A stretch of DNA of 64,000 bases from Trichococcus shcherbakoviae (GTDB lineage: Bacteria; Bacillota; Bacilli; Lactobacillales; Aerococcaceae). The notes under the pieces are model-generated. The model had not been told where the DNA came from and ran no database searches. It saw nothing but the letters and a program-made list of their open reading frames with translations. How positions within the stretch are numbered: the first letter of the stretch is position 1; each line of letters starts with the position of its first letter. Made by a program: the position numbers and the translations under genes. The stretch is from contig NZ_OY762653.1 in NCBI RefSeq assembly GCF_963666195.1, positions 2,158,501-2,222,500 of the forward strand, written 5' to 3'. Of the stretch, positions 48,732-56,858 are shown piece by piece.

Positions 48732-49694
48732 ATGAAAAATAATGGGATAAAATTCGGGAAATATTTTAAAGAATATCGTCTGTCGAATGTGCTGGCCATG
48801 ATAAAAAATAACTCCAAAAGTCCATTGATTTGTGCGGATGATTGCAAGGGCAAGCTGGTTGTCATAACGGGTGCTACTTCTGGAATCGGCTATGCCGTTG
48901 CTAAAAAGTTTGCCTCAAAAGGTGCGGATTTGATTTGCATCAACAGAAACAAAGAGCGCTCAGAAGCTTTGAAACATGAAATTGAGAGCGCGTACAAAGT
49001 AAAGTGTGATTATATTTTGGCTGATTTCAGCAGCATGGCTGATACACATAAAGCGGCTAATAGTTTGCTGGAGCTTGAGAGACCAATTGATATCATCATT
49101 CATAATGCTGGCATTTATCTTACAAAGCGACAAATCACTTCAACTGGAATCGAGAAAGTCTTTATGGTCAATTACCTTTCGTCTTTCATCATGAACGACA
49201 TCTTAAAAGAGAAACTAAAATCCCAGGGGAAATGCCGTATCATCTTGGTAAACTCAGAAGGGCACCGCTTTGCGGCTTGGGGGATGCGTTTTGATGATTT
49301 GGATTGGTCAAAAAGACGTTATTCCGGTTTGAAAAGCTACGGTGCAGCCAAAATCGCTGAACTATTAGCGATGATAAAATTTGAAGAGTATTTCCGAGGA
49401 TCGGGCGTAACCATCAATGCGATGCATCCCGGAGCTGTAAAAACAGCCACAGGACAGGATAATGGTCCATTATACAAGTGGTTCAAGAAGAATGTGTTGG
49501 ACAAAACGTTAAACCCTGTTTCGGTTGCAGCAGAGGCGATATACTATATAGGGGTTTCTGAAGAGCTGGAAACATGCAGTGGTGAATTTTTCAATCTGAC
49601 AACTCTTGAAGAACCTGCTCCACCAGCGTTGGATGTTGAAAATGCAAGAGTTCTGTGGGAAATAAGTTTGAAAATGGGGAATTTGAATGAATAA
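48732..49694 (+). CDS. Short-chain dehydrogenase/reductase (retinol dehydrogenase-like)
   Basis: SDR of 320 residues. The NAD(P)-binding motif is TGATSGIGYAV (T-G-x-x-x-G-I-G) near 45, the NNAG position reads HNAGI, and the catalytic Y-x-x-x-K is YGAAK with a preceding Ser in LVNSEGH. The opening 30 residues before the Rossmann fold and the AMHPGAVKT segment resemble retinol dehydrogenase and protochlorophyllide reductase-like SDRs. ATG 48732 is chosen over TTG 48720 (GGGTGA lies upstream). It ends overlapping the next gene by 8 nt. Confidence 0.85.
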   Translation: MKNNGIKFGKYFKEYRLSNVLAMIKNNSKSPLICADDCKGKLVVITGATSGIGYAVAKKFASKGADLICINRNKERSEALKHEIESAYKVKCDYILADFSSMADTHKAANSLLELERPIDIIIHNAGIYLTKRQITSTGIEKVFMVNYLSSFIMNDILKEKLKSQGKCRIILVNSEGHRFAAWGMRFDDLDWSKRRYSGLKSYGAAKIAELLAMIKFEEYFRGSGVTINAMHPGAVKTATGQDNGPLYKWFKKNVLDKTLNPVSVAAEAIYYIGVSEELETCSGEFFNLTTLEEPAPPALDVENARVLWEISLKMGNLNE

Positions 49695-51291
49695 TGCTGA
49701 TCAAAAAAGATATGATGCCATAATTGTAGGTGGAGGACTCGCCGGGCTTACGTCTGCGGTGTTTCTTTCTCAAGCAGGCAAGAAAATTTTGCTTATAGAA
49801 AAAAATGCTGAATTTGGTGGATTGGTAAACTCATTTGAAAGGGATGGTTTTGTTTTTGATGCTGGAGCCAGAGCCATTTTAGGAGTCGTTTTAGCGATGC
49901 TGAAAGACTTGAAGCTTGATATTGAGGTTGTCTCAAGCAAGGTTTCCCTTGGCGTTGAGGATAAAATCATCGGCATCGAAGGCCCAAATTCTGTTGGCGA
50001 ATACAGAGATTTGTTGGTGAGCCTATATCCCGATAGCGTAGAGGATATCGATAAATTCATAGAAGTCATGATCAGAATAATGAAGCTGATCGATATCATC
50101 TATGGCATCGATAATCCATTATTTAAAGATATCAAGAAAGACAAAGCATATTTTTTAAAAGAACTTTTGCCATGGCTGCCGAAGTTCATGTTCGCAATGA
50201 GCAGGATTGAAAAGCTTTCCAAACCCTGCGAGGAGGATCTCAAGGAGCTTATTAAAGATCCGTCCCTTATCGATATCATTTCACAACATTTTTTCAAAAG
50301 CACACCAACATTTTTTGCATTGAGTTATTTCACGTTGTACAGCAGCTATGTGTACCCAAAAGGGGGGACAGGCAAGCTTGCCGAAGCATTGGTGGAAAAA
50401 ATACAAGCGTTCAATGGTGACATACTCCCGAATACGGTTATAAAGAAAATCCATGCCGACCAACAGGTGATTGTCGATGAGAACAACAACGAATACTATT
50501 ATGAAGACCTTGTTTGGGCTGCAGACCTAAAAAATTTTTACACTATTGTTAGTCTGGGTAACCTGGCCCCAAAAATAAGGGAAAAGTTTGAAACAACAAA
50601 GGCATTGATGGCAAAAGGCAGGCCTAGCGAATCTGTCTTCTCGCTCTATTTGGAAGTTGATTTGCCGGTGTCTTATTTTAAGAAGTCCTTCAATGGGCAC
50701 CTATTTTACACACCTTCCAGAAAAGGGTTGGGCAACATCAACAAGAGTGAACTTAAGGGAATCCTGGAAAAATGGGGAGAGACGGATAAAGAAGAAGTTC
50801 TTTCCTGGTTGGATCGTTTCCTGGAATACAACACTTATGAAATAGCCATCCCGGCTATGAGAGATTCTGATTTGGCCCCGGAAGGTAAAACGGGTTTGAT
50901 AGTCAGCCTGCTTATGGAGGCGGAATTGTTCTATAAAGTTGAAGAATCTGGCTGGTATGAGGAGTTCAGAAGGGAAATCGAAAATAAGATAATCAGTGTG
51001 CTTTCTGAAAGTTTATGCCCTGAGTTAAAAGACAAAGTGGAGAAGCAATTTTCCTTTACACCTTTAAGTGTTGAAAACCGAGTCGGGAGTACTGGCGGGG
51101 CTATAGTAGGATGGTCATTTGAAGCCCCGATTCCGGTTGTTTATAAAATGCAGCAAGTGAACAAATCAGTGCTTACGCCTATTCCGAATGTTTATCAAGT
51201 AGGGCAATGGGCCTATAATCCAGCCGGAACACCCACATGTATCATTACAGGTAAATTAGCTGCTGACAGGATAATTAAAAAACACAAGTAA
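49687..51291 (+). CDS. FAD-dependent phytoene desaturase/retinol saturase-like oxidoreductase
   Basis: Flavoprotein of 534 residues. The N-terminal dinucleotide fold is GGGLAGLTSAVFLSQAGKK near 14-32 with LLIEKNAEFGG, and the C-terminal FAD motif is QVGQWAYNPAGTPTCIITGKLAA in pieces. This is the CrtI/CrtH/RetSat layout, used to desaturate, isomerise or saturate polyene or isoprenoid chains. No phytoene synthase or other carotenoid gene is nearby. The 8-nt overlap with the SDR gene shows coupling. Substrate unknown; a retinoid or isoprenoid is only an analogy. Confidence 0.82.
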   Translation: MNNADQKRYDAIIVGGGLAGLTSAVFLSQAGKKILLIEKNAEFGGLVNSFERDGFVFDAGARAILGVVLAMLKDLKLDIEVVSSKVSLGVEDKIIGIEGPNSVGEYRDLLVSLYPDSVEDIDKFIEVMIRIMKLIDIIYGIDNPLFKDIKKDKAYFLKELLPWLPKFMFAMSRIEKLSKPCEEDLKELIKDPSLIDIISQHFFKSTPTFFALSYFTLYSSYVYPKGGTGKLAEALVEKIQAFNGDILPNTVIKKIHADQQVIVDENNNEYYYEDLVWAADLKNFYTIVSLGNLAPKIREKFETTKALMAKGRPSESVFSLYLEVDLPVSYFKKSFNGHLFYTPSRKGLGNINKSELKGILEKWGETDKEEVLSWLDRFLEYNTYEIAIPAMRDSDLAPEGKTGLIVSLLMEAELFYKVEESGWYEEFRREIENKIISVLSESLCPELKDKVEKQFSFTPLSVENRVGSTGGAIVGWSFEAPIPVVYKMQQVNKSVLTPIPNVYQVGQWAYNPAGTPTCIITGKLAADRIIKKHK

Positions 51292-51451
51292 GCGTCAAAT
51301 GATTTAACTTTCTAACACAGAAATATTGTGTAATCAGTTGCAGCACCAAAGCCGGGGATTTGATGCTGTACGGTTCCGATTATCTGGTGATTTTCCCAAG
51401 CGCTGGGACGAGGGAGTGTCGAGGTCACATTCAGCAACCGATAACAGAATC

Positions 51452-51490
51452 AAGCGAGAGATGGGTTTTGAACCATTTCTCGCTTTTTAC
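51452..51490 (+). terminator. Terminator of the three-gene cassette
   Basis: AAGCGAGAGATGG / CCATTTCTCGCTT hairpin followed by TTTT, about 160 nt after the stop. Confidence 0.8.
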
Positions 51491-51526
51491 TTTGTTGAGC
51501 TGGAATTCCACCAACTGTTCATTACA

Positions 51527-51550
51527 TATCATTCCGATGTCGGAATGATA
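51527..51550. promoter_or_regulatory. Perfect palindrome upstream of fic, putative operator
   Basis: TATCATTCCGA-TG-TCGGAATGATA: perfect 11-base arms, 2-base centre, 48 bp before the fic start. Compact symmetry suggests a dimeric DNA-binding protein, possibly the Fic protein itself through its HTH domain. Confidence 0.6.
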
Positions 51551-51598
51551 TTGCTTTTCAACACTAGGAAGCATAAAATGGAATTGAGGTGAGCGAAT

Positions 51599-52519
51599 AT
51601 GGCATACATCAGCACAAAAGAAGCAAGCAACAATTGGGACATAAGCGAACGCAGGATTCGGGGACTTTGCCAAGAAGGTCGGATTGAAGGGGCAGTCAAA
51701 ATCGGTCGGAACTGGGCGATCCCTGTTGATGCGCACAAACCTGTGGATGCAAGGCAAAGTGAACAAAAAAAGTATCTCGGCTTGGGATACGATTTCAGCC
51801 AAATCGATACGGCGATGGATACCATCAATAGACACAGACCGTTTTCAAAGGGATTGGCGGATTCTCTCCATGAAAAACTGATCGTTGAGTGGACTTACAA
51901 CAGCAATGCGATCGAAGGGAACACACTGACCATGTCAGAAACGAAAGTCGTTCTCGAAGGGATAACGATAGGCGGAAAAAGCCTAGTCGAACATCTGGAA
52001 ATCATCAATCACCGCGACGCCATTCTGTTCATCGAACAACTAGTTTCCGACAAAGAACCGCTCTCCGAATGGAACATCAAGAACATCCATGCACTGGTTC
52101 TGAAGCAAATTGATAATCAAAATGCGGGGAAATATCGGAGCGAGAATGTGGTAATCAGTGGTGCAAAGCATATTCCGCCGAAACATTATCAAATAAGCGA
52201 ATATATGCAAAAATTGATTGCCGAATATCAGAACGAATGGCTAGGTTATCACCCCGTTGTGCGGGCGACTTTACTGCATGGCGAATTCGTGAAAATTCAC
52301 CCGTTCATTGACGGAAACGGCAGGACATCACGGTTGTTGTTGAACTTTGAACTTATGAAATCCGGCTATCCACCAATCATCATCAAAAACGAAAATCGTG
52401 CTGACTACTATAAGGTGCTTGATCACGCCCACACGACCATGGATTACGGACCTTTCATAAAATTTGTAGCGGAACTCGTGATTGAGTCGGAAAAGTTGTG
52501 GCTAACTGTTCTGGAATGA
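51599..52519 (+). CDS. Fic-domain protein with N-terminal HTH
   Basis: Protein of 306 residues. The N-terminus (1-50, TKEASNNWDISERRIRGLCQEGRI in pieces) is a MerR/excisionase-like helix-turn-helix. The Fic motif is HPFIDGNGRTSR, beginning at catalytic H234; all loop residues are intact, so AMPylation or a related transfer is expected. The inhibitory motif S102-N-A-I-E106-G107 fits (S/T)xxxE(G/N) and lies before the Fic core, as in class II Fic proteins that hold themselves inactive. GAGGTGAGCGAAT precedes the ATG. A perfect palindrome lies just upstream. No separate antitoxin gene is adjacent, consistent with a built-in inhibitor. Confidence 0.92.
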   Translation: MAYISTKEASNNWDISERRIRGLCQEGRIEGAVKIGRNWAIPVDAHKPVDARQSEQKKYLGLGYDFSQIDTAMDTINRHRPFSKGLADSLHEKLIVEWTYNSNAIEGNTLTMSETKVVLEGITIGGKSLVEHLEIINHRDAILFIEQLVSDKEPLSEWNIKNIHALVLKQIDNQNAGKYRSENVVISGAKHIPPKHYQISEYMQKLIAEYQNEWLGYHPVVRATLLHGEFVKIHPFIDGNGRTSRLLLNFELMKSGYPPIIIKNENRADYYKVLDHAHTTMDYGPFIKFVAELVIESEKLWLTVLE

Positions 52520-52552
52520 CAAAGCGGTTTTGTTCGAAAGGAAGGGAAGAAA

Positions 52553-53629
52553 ATGCCTGACAAATTAACAAATTTGGGATTCACGGACAGGTTCGCGCAG
52601 GAGGCGACCCTTTATCCGGACCTGCATCCGGCAAGAGTTATCGCGCAATACAAGGAATTGTATCGGGTTGCGACCGTTGAATCGGAGATGCTGGCCGAAA
52701 TATCCGGGAAAATGCGCCATGCTGCAGTCGAAATGTCGGATTATCCGGCAGTCGGCGACTTTGTGATGATCGACCGGAATAAGGGAAGCCAGGACCATGT
52801 CATCATCCACCACACACTGACAAGGAAAAGCGTGTTTATCCGGAAAGCAGCCGGAAAAGCGCATGACGTCCAGGTTGTGGCAGCGAACATCGATATTGTC
52901 TTCATCTGCATGTCGCTCAACAATGACTTCAATCTGCGGAGGCTGGAACGCTACCTGGCGATCGCGTGGGACAGCGGGGCAACGCCGGTGATCGTGCTGA
53001 CGAAAGCGGATCTGTGCGCGGATATCCCGGAAAAGTTGCGTGAAATCGAGACGATCGCTTTCGGGGTCGATGTGCTGGTCACTTCGAGCCTGAGCGAGGA
53101 CGGATACACGGCCGTCCTGAAATACATCACACTGGGCCAGACCGTCGTTTTCATCGGCTCATCCGGCGTGGGAAAGTCAACCTTGATCAACCGGATCCTT
53201 GGGGAAGACCTGAATAAGACGCGGGAAATCAGAAGAGATGACAAAGGCCGGCATGCGACCACAAATCGGGAACTGTTCCTTATTCCGACGGGCGGTTGCA
53301 TCATCGATACGCCGGGCATGCGCGAACTCGGTTTGGAGAGCGTGAACCTGGCGAGGACGTTTGTCGACATCGATGAATTGGCGGAACAATGCAAATTCAA
53401 AGATTGCAAGCATGAAAATGAACCAGGCTGCATGGTCAGGAAGGCGATAGCGGAAGGCATACTGACCGAAGAACGGCTGCAGAGCTACCTGAAGCTCAAG
53501 AAGGAAGCCAAGTATGAGGGCATGAATTCCAAACAGATTGAAAAAGAGAAAATCAGCACCATGTTTTCCGACTTCGGCGGCATCAAGAATGCTAGGAAAT
53601 TCGCTAAGTCAAAAAATAAGGAAAAATAA
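52553..53629 (+). CDS. rsgA: Ribosome small subunit-dependent GTPase (RsgA/YjeQ family)
   Basis: Circularly permuted GTPase of 358 residues. An OB-like N-terminal domain (about 50-105) is followed by G4 (LTKAD), G5-like (TSSLSED), G1 (GSSGVGKST), G2/G3 (DTPGMRELG) in the permuted order, and a zinc finger with C-x-C-x-H-x-C spacing (CKFKDCKHENEPGC). RsgA assists late 30S maturation. The N-terminus is longer than in Bacillus YloQ, so this may be a second, YjeQ-like paralogue; the canonical copy would lie elsewhere. AAAGGAAGGGAAGAAA precedes the ATG. Probably an operon with fic and dsrE. Confidence 0.88.
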   Translation: MPDKLTNLGFTDRFAQEATLYPDLHPARVIAQYKELYRVATVESEMLAEISGKMRHAAVEMSDYPAVGDFVMIDRNKGSQDHVIIHHTLTRKSVFIRKAAGKAHDVQVVAANIDIVFICMSLNNDFNLRRLERYLAIAWDSGATPVIVLTKADLCADIPEKLREIETIAFGVDVLVTSSLSEDGYTAVLKYITLGQTVVFIGSSGVGKSTLINRILGEDLNKTREIRRDDKGRHATTNRELFLIPTGGCIIDTPGMRELGLESVNLARTFVDIDELAEQCKFKDCKHENEPGCMVRKAIAEGILTEERLQSYLKLKKEAKYEGMNSKQIEKEKISTMFSDFGGIKNARKFAKSKNKEK

Positions 53630-53646
53630 AAGTTGGAGGAATTGCA

Positions 53647-53967
53647 ATGAAATTAGGAATCATCATCGAAACAAAGGAATACGAAAAATCTTGGAACGCC
53701 ATGAGGTTCGCCGTGACCGCGAAGAAGACCGGACATGAAGTGAAAGTTTTCCTGATGGGCGAAGCCGTCGAAATCGAAAACATGACCCACGAAAAATACG
53801 ATGTAGCCGCACAAGTACAAGCTTTTGACGAGTTGGACGGCGAAATATTGGCTTGCGGTACCTGTCTGAAGTCACGCCATATGGAAGGCTCGGATGTTTG
53901 CCCGATCAGCACAATGATCGATTGCGTCCAGATGGTTGAGTGGGCGGATAAGGTCGTTACTTTCTGA
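53647..53967 (+). CDS. DsrE-family protein
   Basis: Small cytosolic protein of 106 residues with the DsrE/YchN-like fold: strand MKLGIIIETKEYEKSWNAMRFA in pieces, VKVFLMGEAVE, and a cysteine-containing stretch ILACGTCLKSR with a third Cys at GSDVCPIS. The C-x-x-C pair is in the place where DsrE/TusD proteins bind sulfur, so a sulfur-relay or thiol role is plausible but no partners (TusBC, TusE) are adjacent. GTTGGAGGAATTGCA precedes the ATG, 17 nt after rsgA. Confidence 0.85.
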   Translation: MKLGIIIETKEYEKSWNAMRFAVTAKKTGHEVKVFLMGEAVEIENMTHEKYDVAAQVQAFDELDGEILACGTCLKSRHMEGSDVCPISTMIDCVQMVEWADKVVTF

Positions 53968-53987
53968 AAAATCAGTAGAATCTAAAC

Positions 53988-54026
53988 GCTTCTGCACATT
54001 ATGTAGTCGAAAATGTGCAGAAGCAT
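53988..54026 (+). terminator. Hairpin after the dsrE gene
   Basis: GCTTCTGCACATT / AATGTGCAGAAGC; strong stem but only a weak T tract. Confidence 0.55.
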
Positions 54027-54157
54027 AAATCCTTAAGGCAGAAAAAGCGGGATTGCTACGGTCAGACAAGGTGAAACTTTTTTAAAAATATGCTTGCGAA
54101 ATTCCTGGTAAATCATAATAATATTAATTATAGAAATTTCAACGCGTATAATGGTTC

Positions 54158-54197
54158 AGCGTGAGATCACTTTTGTGATCTCACGCATTTTTTTTGC
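54158..54197 (+). terminator. Strong terminator upstream of the DUF2798-like gene
   Basis: GCGTGAGATCAC-TTTT-GTGATCTCACGC followed by eight T. A TATAAT (54147-54152) lies just upstream, so a transcript from it would stop almost at once unless the hairpin is an attenuator. Confidence 0.85.
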
Positions 54198-54234
54198 CTG
54201 AAATTTCGAAATAAAAGAAATGGGGAAACAAAAG

Positions 54235-54738
54235 ATGGAGTTTTATATGAAGTTGCCAAGAAACAAGAAGGAGTTCGCGCTGTTTTTGGAGATCATATCA
54301 ATGATTTCCGTAAATACTATTGCGCCGTTGATTACTTTCTTTGAAATGGGATTCCGTATGGACGTGTGGATGGATGTATTGAAAGTGATTCCGCTGATTT
54401 GGTGCAGCGTCATCGCACTTGTTTTGATTACGTACAAACCGGCTGAGTTGATGACCGGCAAACTGGTTAAAGAAGGCAATAGCTTCAATGCACATGTCAT
54501 TGTGAATATCCTGTGCACAGTTTTTCTGATGTCGATATTCATGACCGTAGTCGGCACATGGATCGGCAGCAGACATGTCAGAATCGAACCGATCCGGACA
54601 TTTTTCTACAAATGGCCGCGCAACTTTGCCATTTCGTTTGCGATAGAAGCATTGGTCGCCCAACCGATTGCCAGAACGGTTTTATTCAAGTTGCATCAGA
54701 TTAAGGATGCGAAAGGCAACAGTGAACTAGCAGCTTAA
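54235..54738 (+). CDS. DUF2798-like membrane protein
   Basis: Membrane protein of 167 residues with four TM helices arranged as two related halves (LPRNKKEFALFL at about 5 and KWPRNFAISFAIEALV near 125), the DUF2798 pattern. Function unknown for the family. In-frame starts at 54220, 54235 and 54247; GGGGAAA favours 54235. The gene sits behind a strong terminator with no clear promoter after it, so read-through control is possible. Confidence 0.72.
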   Translation: MEFYMKLPRNKKEFALFLEIISMISVNTIAPLITFFEMGFRMDVWMDVLKVIPLIWCSVIALVLITYKPAELMTGKLVKEGNSFNAHVIVNILCTVFLMSIFMTVVGTWIGSRHVRIEPIRTFFYKWPRNFAISFAIEALVAQPIARTVLFKLHQIKDAKGNSELAA

Positions 54739-54765
54739 CGGGATAGGGATGTCTGAATATACGGG

Positions 54766-54798
54766 AAAGTATCTTCTTCGTGAAGGTACTTTTTTAAC
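54766..54798 (+). terminator. Terminator after the DUF2798-like gene
   Basis: AAGTATCTTC / GAAGGTACTT with TTTTTT. Confidence 0.75.
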
Positions 54799-55013
54799 TT
54801 TTATGCTGATGAATTGATTGAGCAACACTGGTTGATTTGTAAGCTATCGTAGTAGGATTGCTTGGATAGTTCAATCAATGACATCAAATGCAAGGGCTTA
54901 AGCATTTGATTACAGAAGTGGTAAAATGAATATATAAGAATCCACAGCTAAAATGAAGATTATAGGCAGCGACGAAATAATCATTCAATAGTTTATACAA
55001 AAGGGGAATTGCT

Positions 55014-55616
55014 ATGGGGAAAAATCGGCTTGAGGCTTTCAGCGATGGTGTGTTGGCAATTATCATCACCATCATGGTCCTGGAATTAAAGATACCGGAG
55101 GGGAAAGGGATAGAGGCACTTTTGTTGATATTTCCAACGTTCTTAAGTTACATACTGAGTTTTATTTATGTCGGGATTTATTGGAACAATCACCATCATC
55201 TGTTGCATACTCTTCAAAAGGTGACAGGTCCTGTTCTCTGGGCAAACCATCATCTGCTTTTTTGGTTATCGCTTGTTCCTTTCGCATCGGGATGGATGGG
55301 GGCAAACCCTTCTGCAAAGGTACCTGCAGCACTTTACGGCATAGTGTTGCTTATGGCATCGATTGCCTATCATGTGCTTCAAAAAATGATAATCAATGCT
55401 CAACAGCGAAGTTCTACGCTCAAACAAGCCATCGGAAATGACACTAAGGGAAAAGTATCCATGTTGGTTTATCTGACCGCTTCCGGGTTAGCAATCATCC
55501 AACCTTGGATTGCCCAGGCACTATACGTTATTTTGGCAATGCTCTGGTTAATCCCTGATAGGCGAATTGAGAATATGTTGTACAGCACCGAAAAGGATGG
55601 AAAAACAATAAAATAA
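55014..55616 (+). CDS. TMEM175-family potassium channel-like protein
   Basis: Membrane protein of 200 residues with six TM segments. The first helix has the family signature RLEAFSDGVLAI (residues about 5-16, the R-x-x-x-F-S-D-G-V-x-A-I motif), and the second pore-type helix region reads NNHHHLL. Bacterial TMEM175 proteins form tetrameric K+-permeable channels. AAAAGGGGAATTGCT precedes the ATG. No neighbouring gene suggests its physiological role. Confidence 0.88.
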   Translation: MGKNRLEAFSDGVLAIIITIMVLELKIPEGKGIEALLLIFPTFLSYILSFIYVGIYWNNHHHLLHTLQKVTGPVLWANHHLLFWLSLVPFASGWMGANPSAKVPAALYGIVLLMASIAYHVLQKMIINAQQRSSTLKQAIGNDTKGKVSMLVYLTASGLAIIQPWIAQALYVILAMLWLIPDRRIENMLYSTEKDGKTIK

Positions 55617-55696
55617 ATAACAGTTTCAATCCATCAAGTTGGATGATTCAGGAGCGGCATTGTTTGAGTGAATAGCTGAATTCCAGTGCAACATAA

Positions 55697-55748
55697 AAGG
55701 ACGCAACGACAATCTGAATTTCTGACTGTCCTTGCGTCCATTTTTTCC
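55697..55748 (+). terminator. Terminator after the TMEM175-like gene
   Basis: GGACGCAAcGACA / TGTCcTTGCGTCC followed by ATTTTTT. Confidence 0.82.
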
Positions 55749-55843
55749 ATACTTACTTTTTTGTGCGTAATTTACAACCTCAAAATTCGTGCTAGACTGA
55801 TTATAAGAGCAGCACAAATAAATCATTCAAAGGGGAATAGAGT

Positions 55844-56449
55844 ATGTACATAGCCATGAAAGTAGACAACTTTATCGCAGTTAATTCCTTTATCAACAAC
55901 CTAGATTTTGAAGGAACGGAAGTGCTTAGGGTTACGAAAGATCCGAAAATAGAAGCTTTTGATGAGCCGACGTATGCCCGAGTGATAGGCACTAACTTTA
56001 AGAATGGCACAATCGAAGTGAAGGTTTTGAGCCGTCTTTTGCCGGACGCGCCTGAATTCGCCAGAGGTTTCCTTGGAATTGCGTTCCGCATCGATGAAAA
56101 CAATGAGCGTTTTGAATCGTTGTATATTCGCCCTACGAACGGCAGGAATGAAAATCAATTGAGAAGGAACCGATCCACACAATATTTCTCATACCCTGAC
56201 TACAAATTCGACAGATTCAGGGCCGAAAGCCCAGGCGAGTACGAATCCTACGCCGACATTGGCCTGGATGAATGGATCAATCTGAAGGTCAAAGTGGACG
56301 GCGAACATGCCGAATTGTACGTGAATAATTCGAAGTATCCCGTATTGGTGGTCAATGACCTGAAACACGGACCAGACATGGAAGGCGCCATCGCATTATG
56401 GGTTGAAGAAGGGACGGAAGGCTTTTTCAAGGACTTGAAAGTCTATTGA
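55844..56449 (+). CDS. Concanavalin A/LamG-like beta-sandwich protein of unknown role
   Basis: Protein of 201 residues without a signal peptide. The pattern resembles single-domain jelly-roll proteins of the DUF1080/LamG type: NGTIEVKVLSRLL, GFLGIAFRIDENNERFESLYIRP in pieces, EWINLKVKVDGEHAELYVNN and a closing GTEGFFKDLKVY. It may bind a glycan or act on one, but no catalytic residues are evident. AAAGGGGAATAGAGT precedes the ATG. It is convergent with a small minus-strand gene, the two stops only a few bases apart. Confidence 0.7.
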   Translation: MYIAMKVDNFIAVNSFINNLDFEGTEVLRVTKDPKIEAFDEPTYARVIGTNFKNGTIEVKVLSRLLPDAPEFARGFLGIAFRIDENNERFESLYIRPTNGRNENQLRRNRSTQYFSYPDYKFDRFRAESPGEYESYADIGLDEWINLKVKVDGEHAELYVNNSKYPVLVVNDLKHGPDMEGAIALWVEEGTEGFFKDLKVY

Positions 56450-56737
56450 TTATTTCTCCTTGTGATTGTGTCCTTTCATCATCATCGGCATCATCACAAA
56501 CATCATGATAGGACAGATGAACGGCGCGATGCTCAGCAGGATTCCTTGATAGCCGACCAACGGCAAACCGACCAGCAACAACAGTGGCAATCCGCAGCAT
56601 AAGGCTAAGTGCAGAAAGTGGTTTTTGTGGCTGTACTTCGATGTTTTTGCGTCGTTGTGGTCATGGGTATTCTGCTGATCCACGGATTCTGTTGGGAGGT
56701 TCTTATCTTCTGGGTTATTGTTTTTGCAGCAATTCAT
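56450..56737 (-). CDS. Small membrane protein with Cys/His-rich N-terminus
   Basis: Protein of 95 residues. The N-terminal 40 residues are polar with CC at 3-4, several His (THDHN, YSHKNHF) and Asn; then two TM segments with C-C-G-L-P and C-P-I-M-M-F motifs and a Met/His tail (MMPMMMKGHNHK). Cys, His and Met placed like this recall metal-related membrane proteins (DUF2933-like), but I do not recognise the family. AAGGAGATGACCCT precedes the ATG. It is divergent from the ADP-ribosylglycohydrolase gene. Confidence 0.68.
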   Translation of the reverse strand: MNCCKNNNPEDKNLPTESVDQQNTHDHNDAKTSKYSHKNHFLHLALCCGLPLLLLVGLPLVGYQGILLSIAPFICPIMMFVMMPMMMKGHNHKEK

Positions 56738-56858
56738 AGGGTCATCTCCTTGTTAACTTTAATTAATATAGTTATACATCTTCAATGTGTGGATGATATG
56801 TAGATAGTTATTTTCTCAATGTTAATAAATGCACAGATTTTGAGAAGGAGGACTTCCT

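Noticed and set aside
51326-51592. 88-codon frame between the cassette and fic
   Set aside because: It crosses the terminator and the palindrome and has no supported start.
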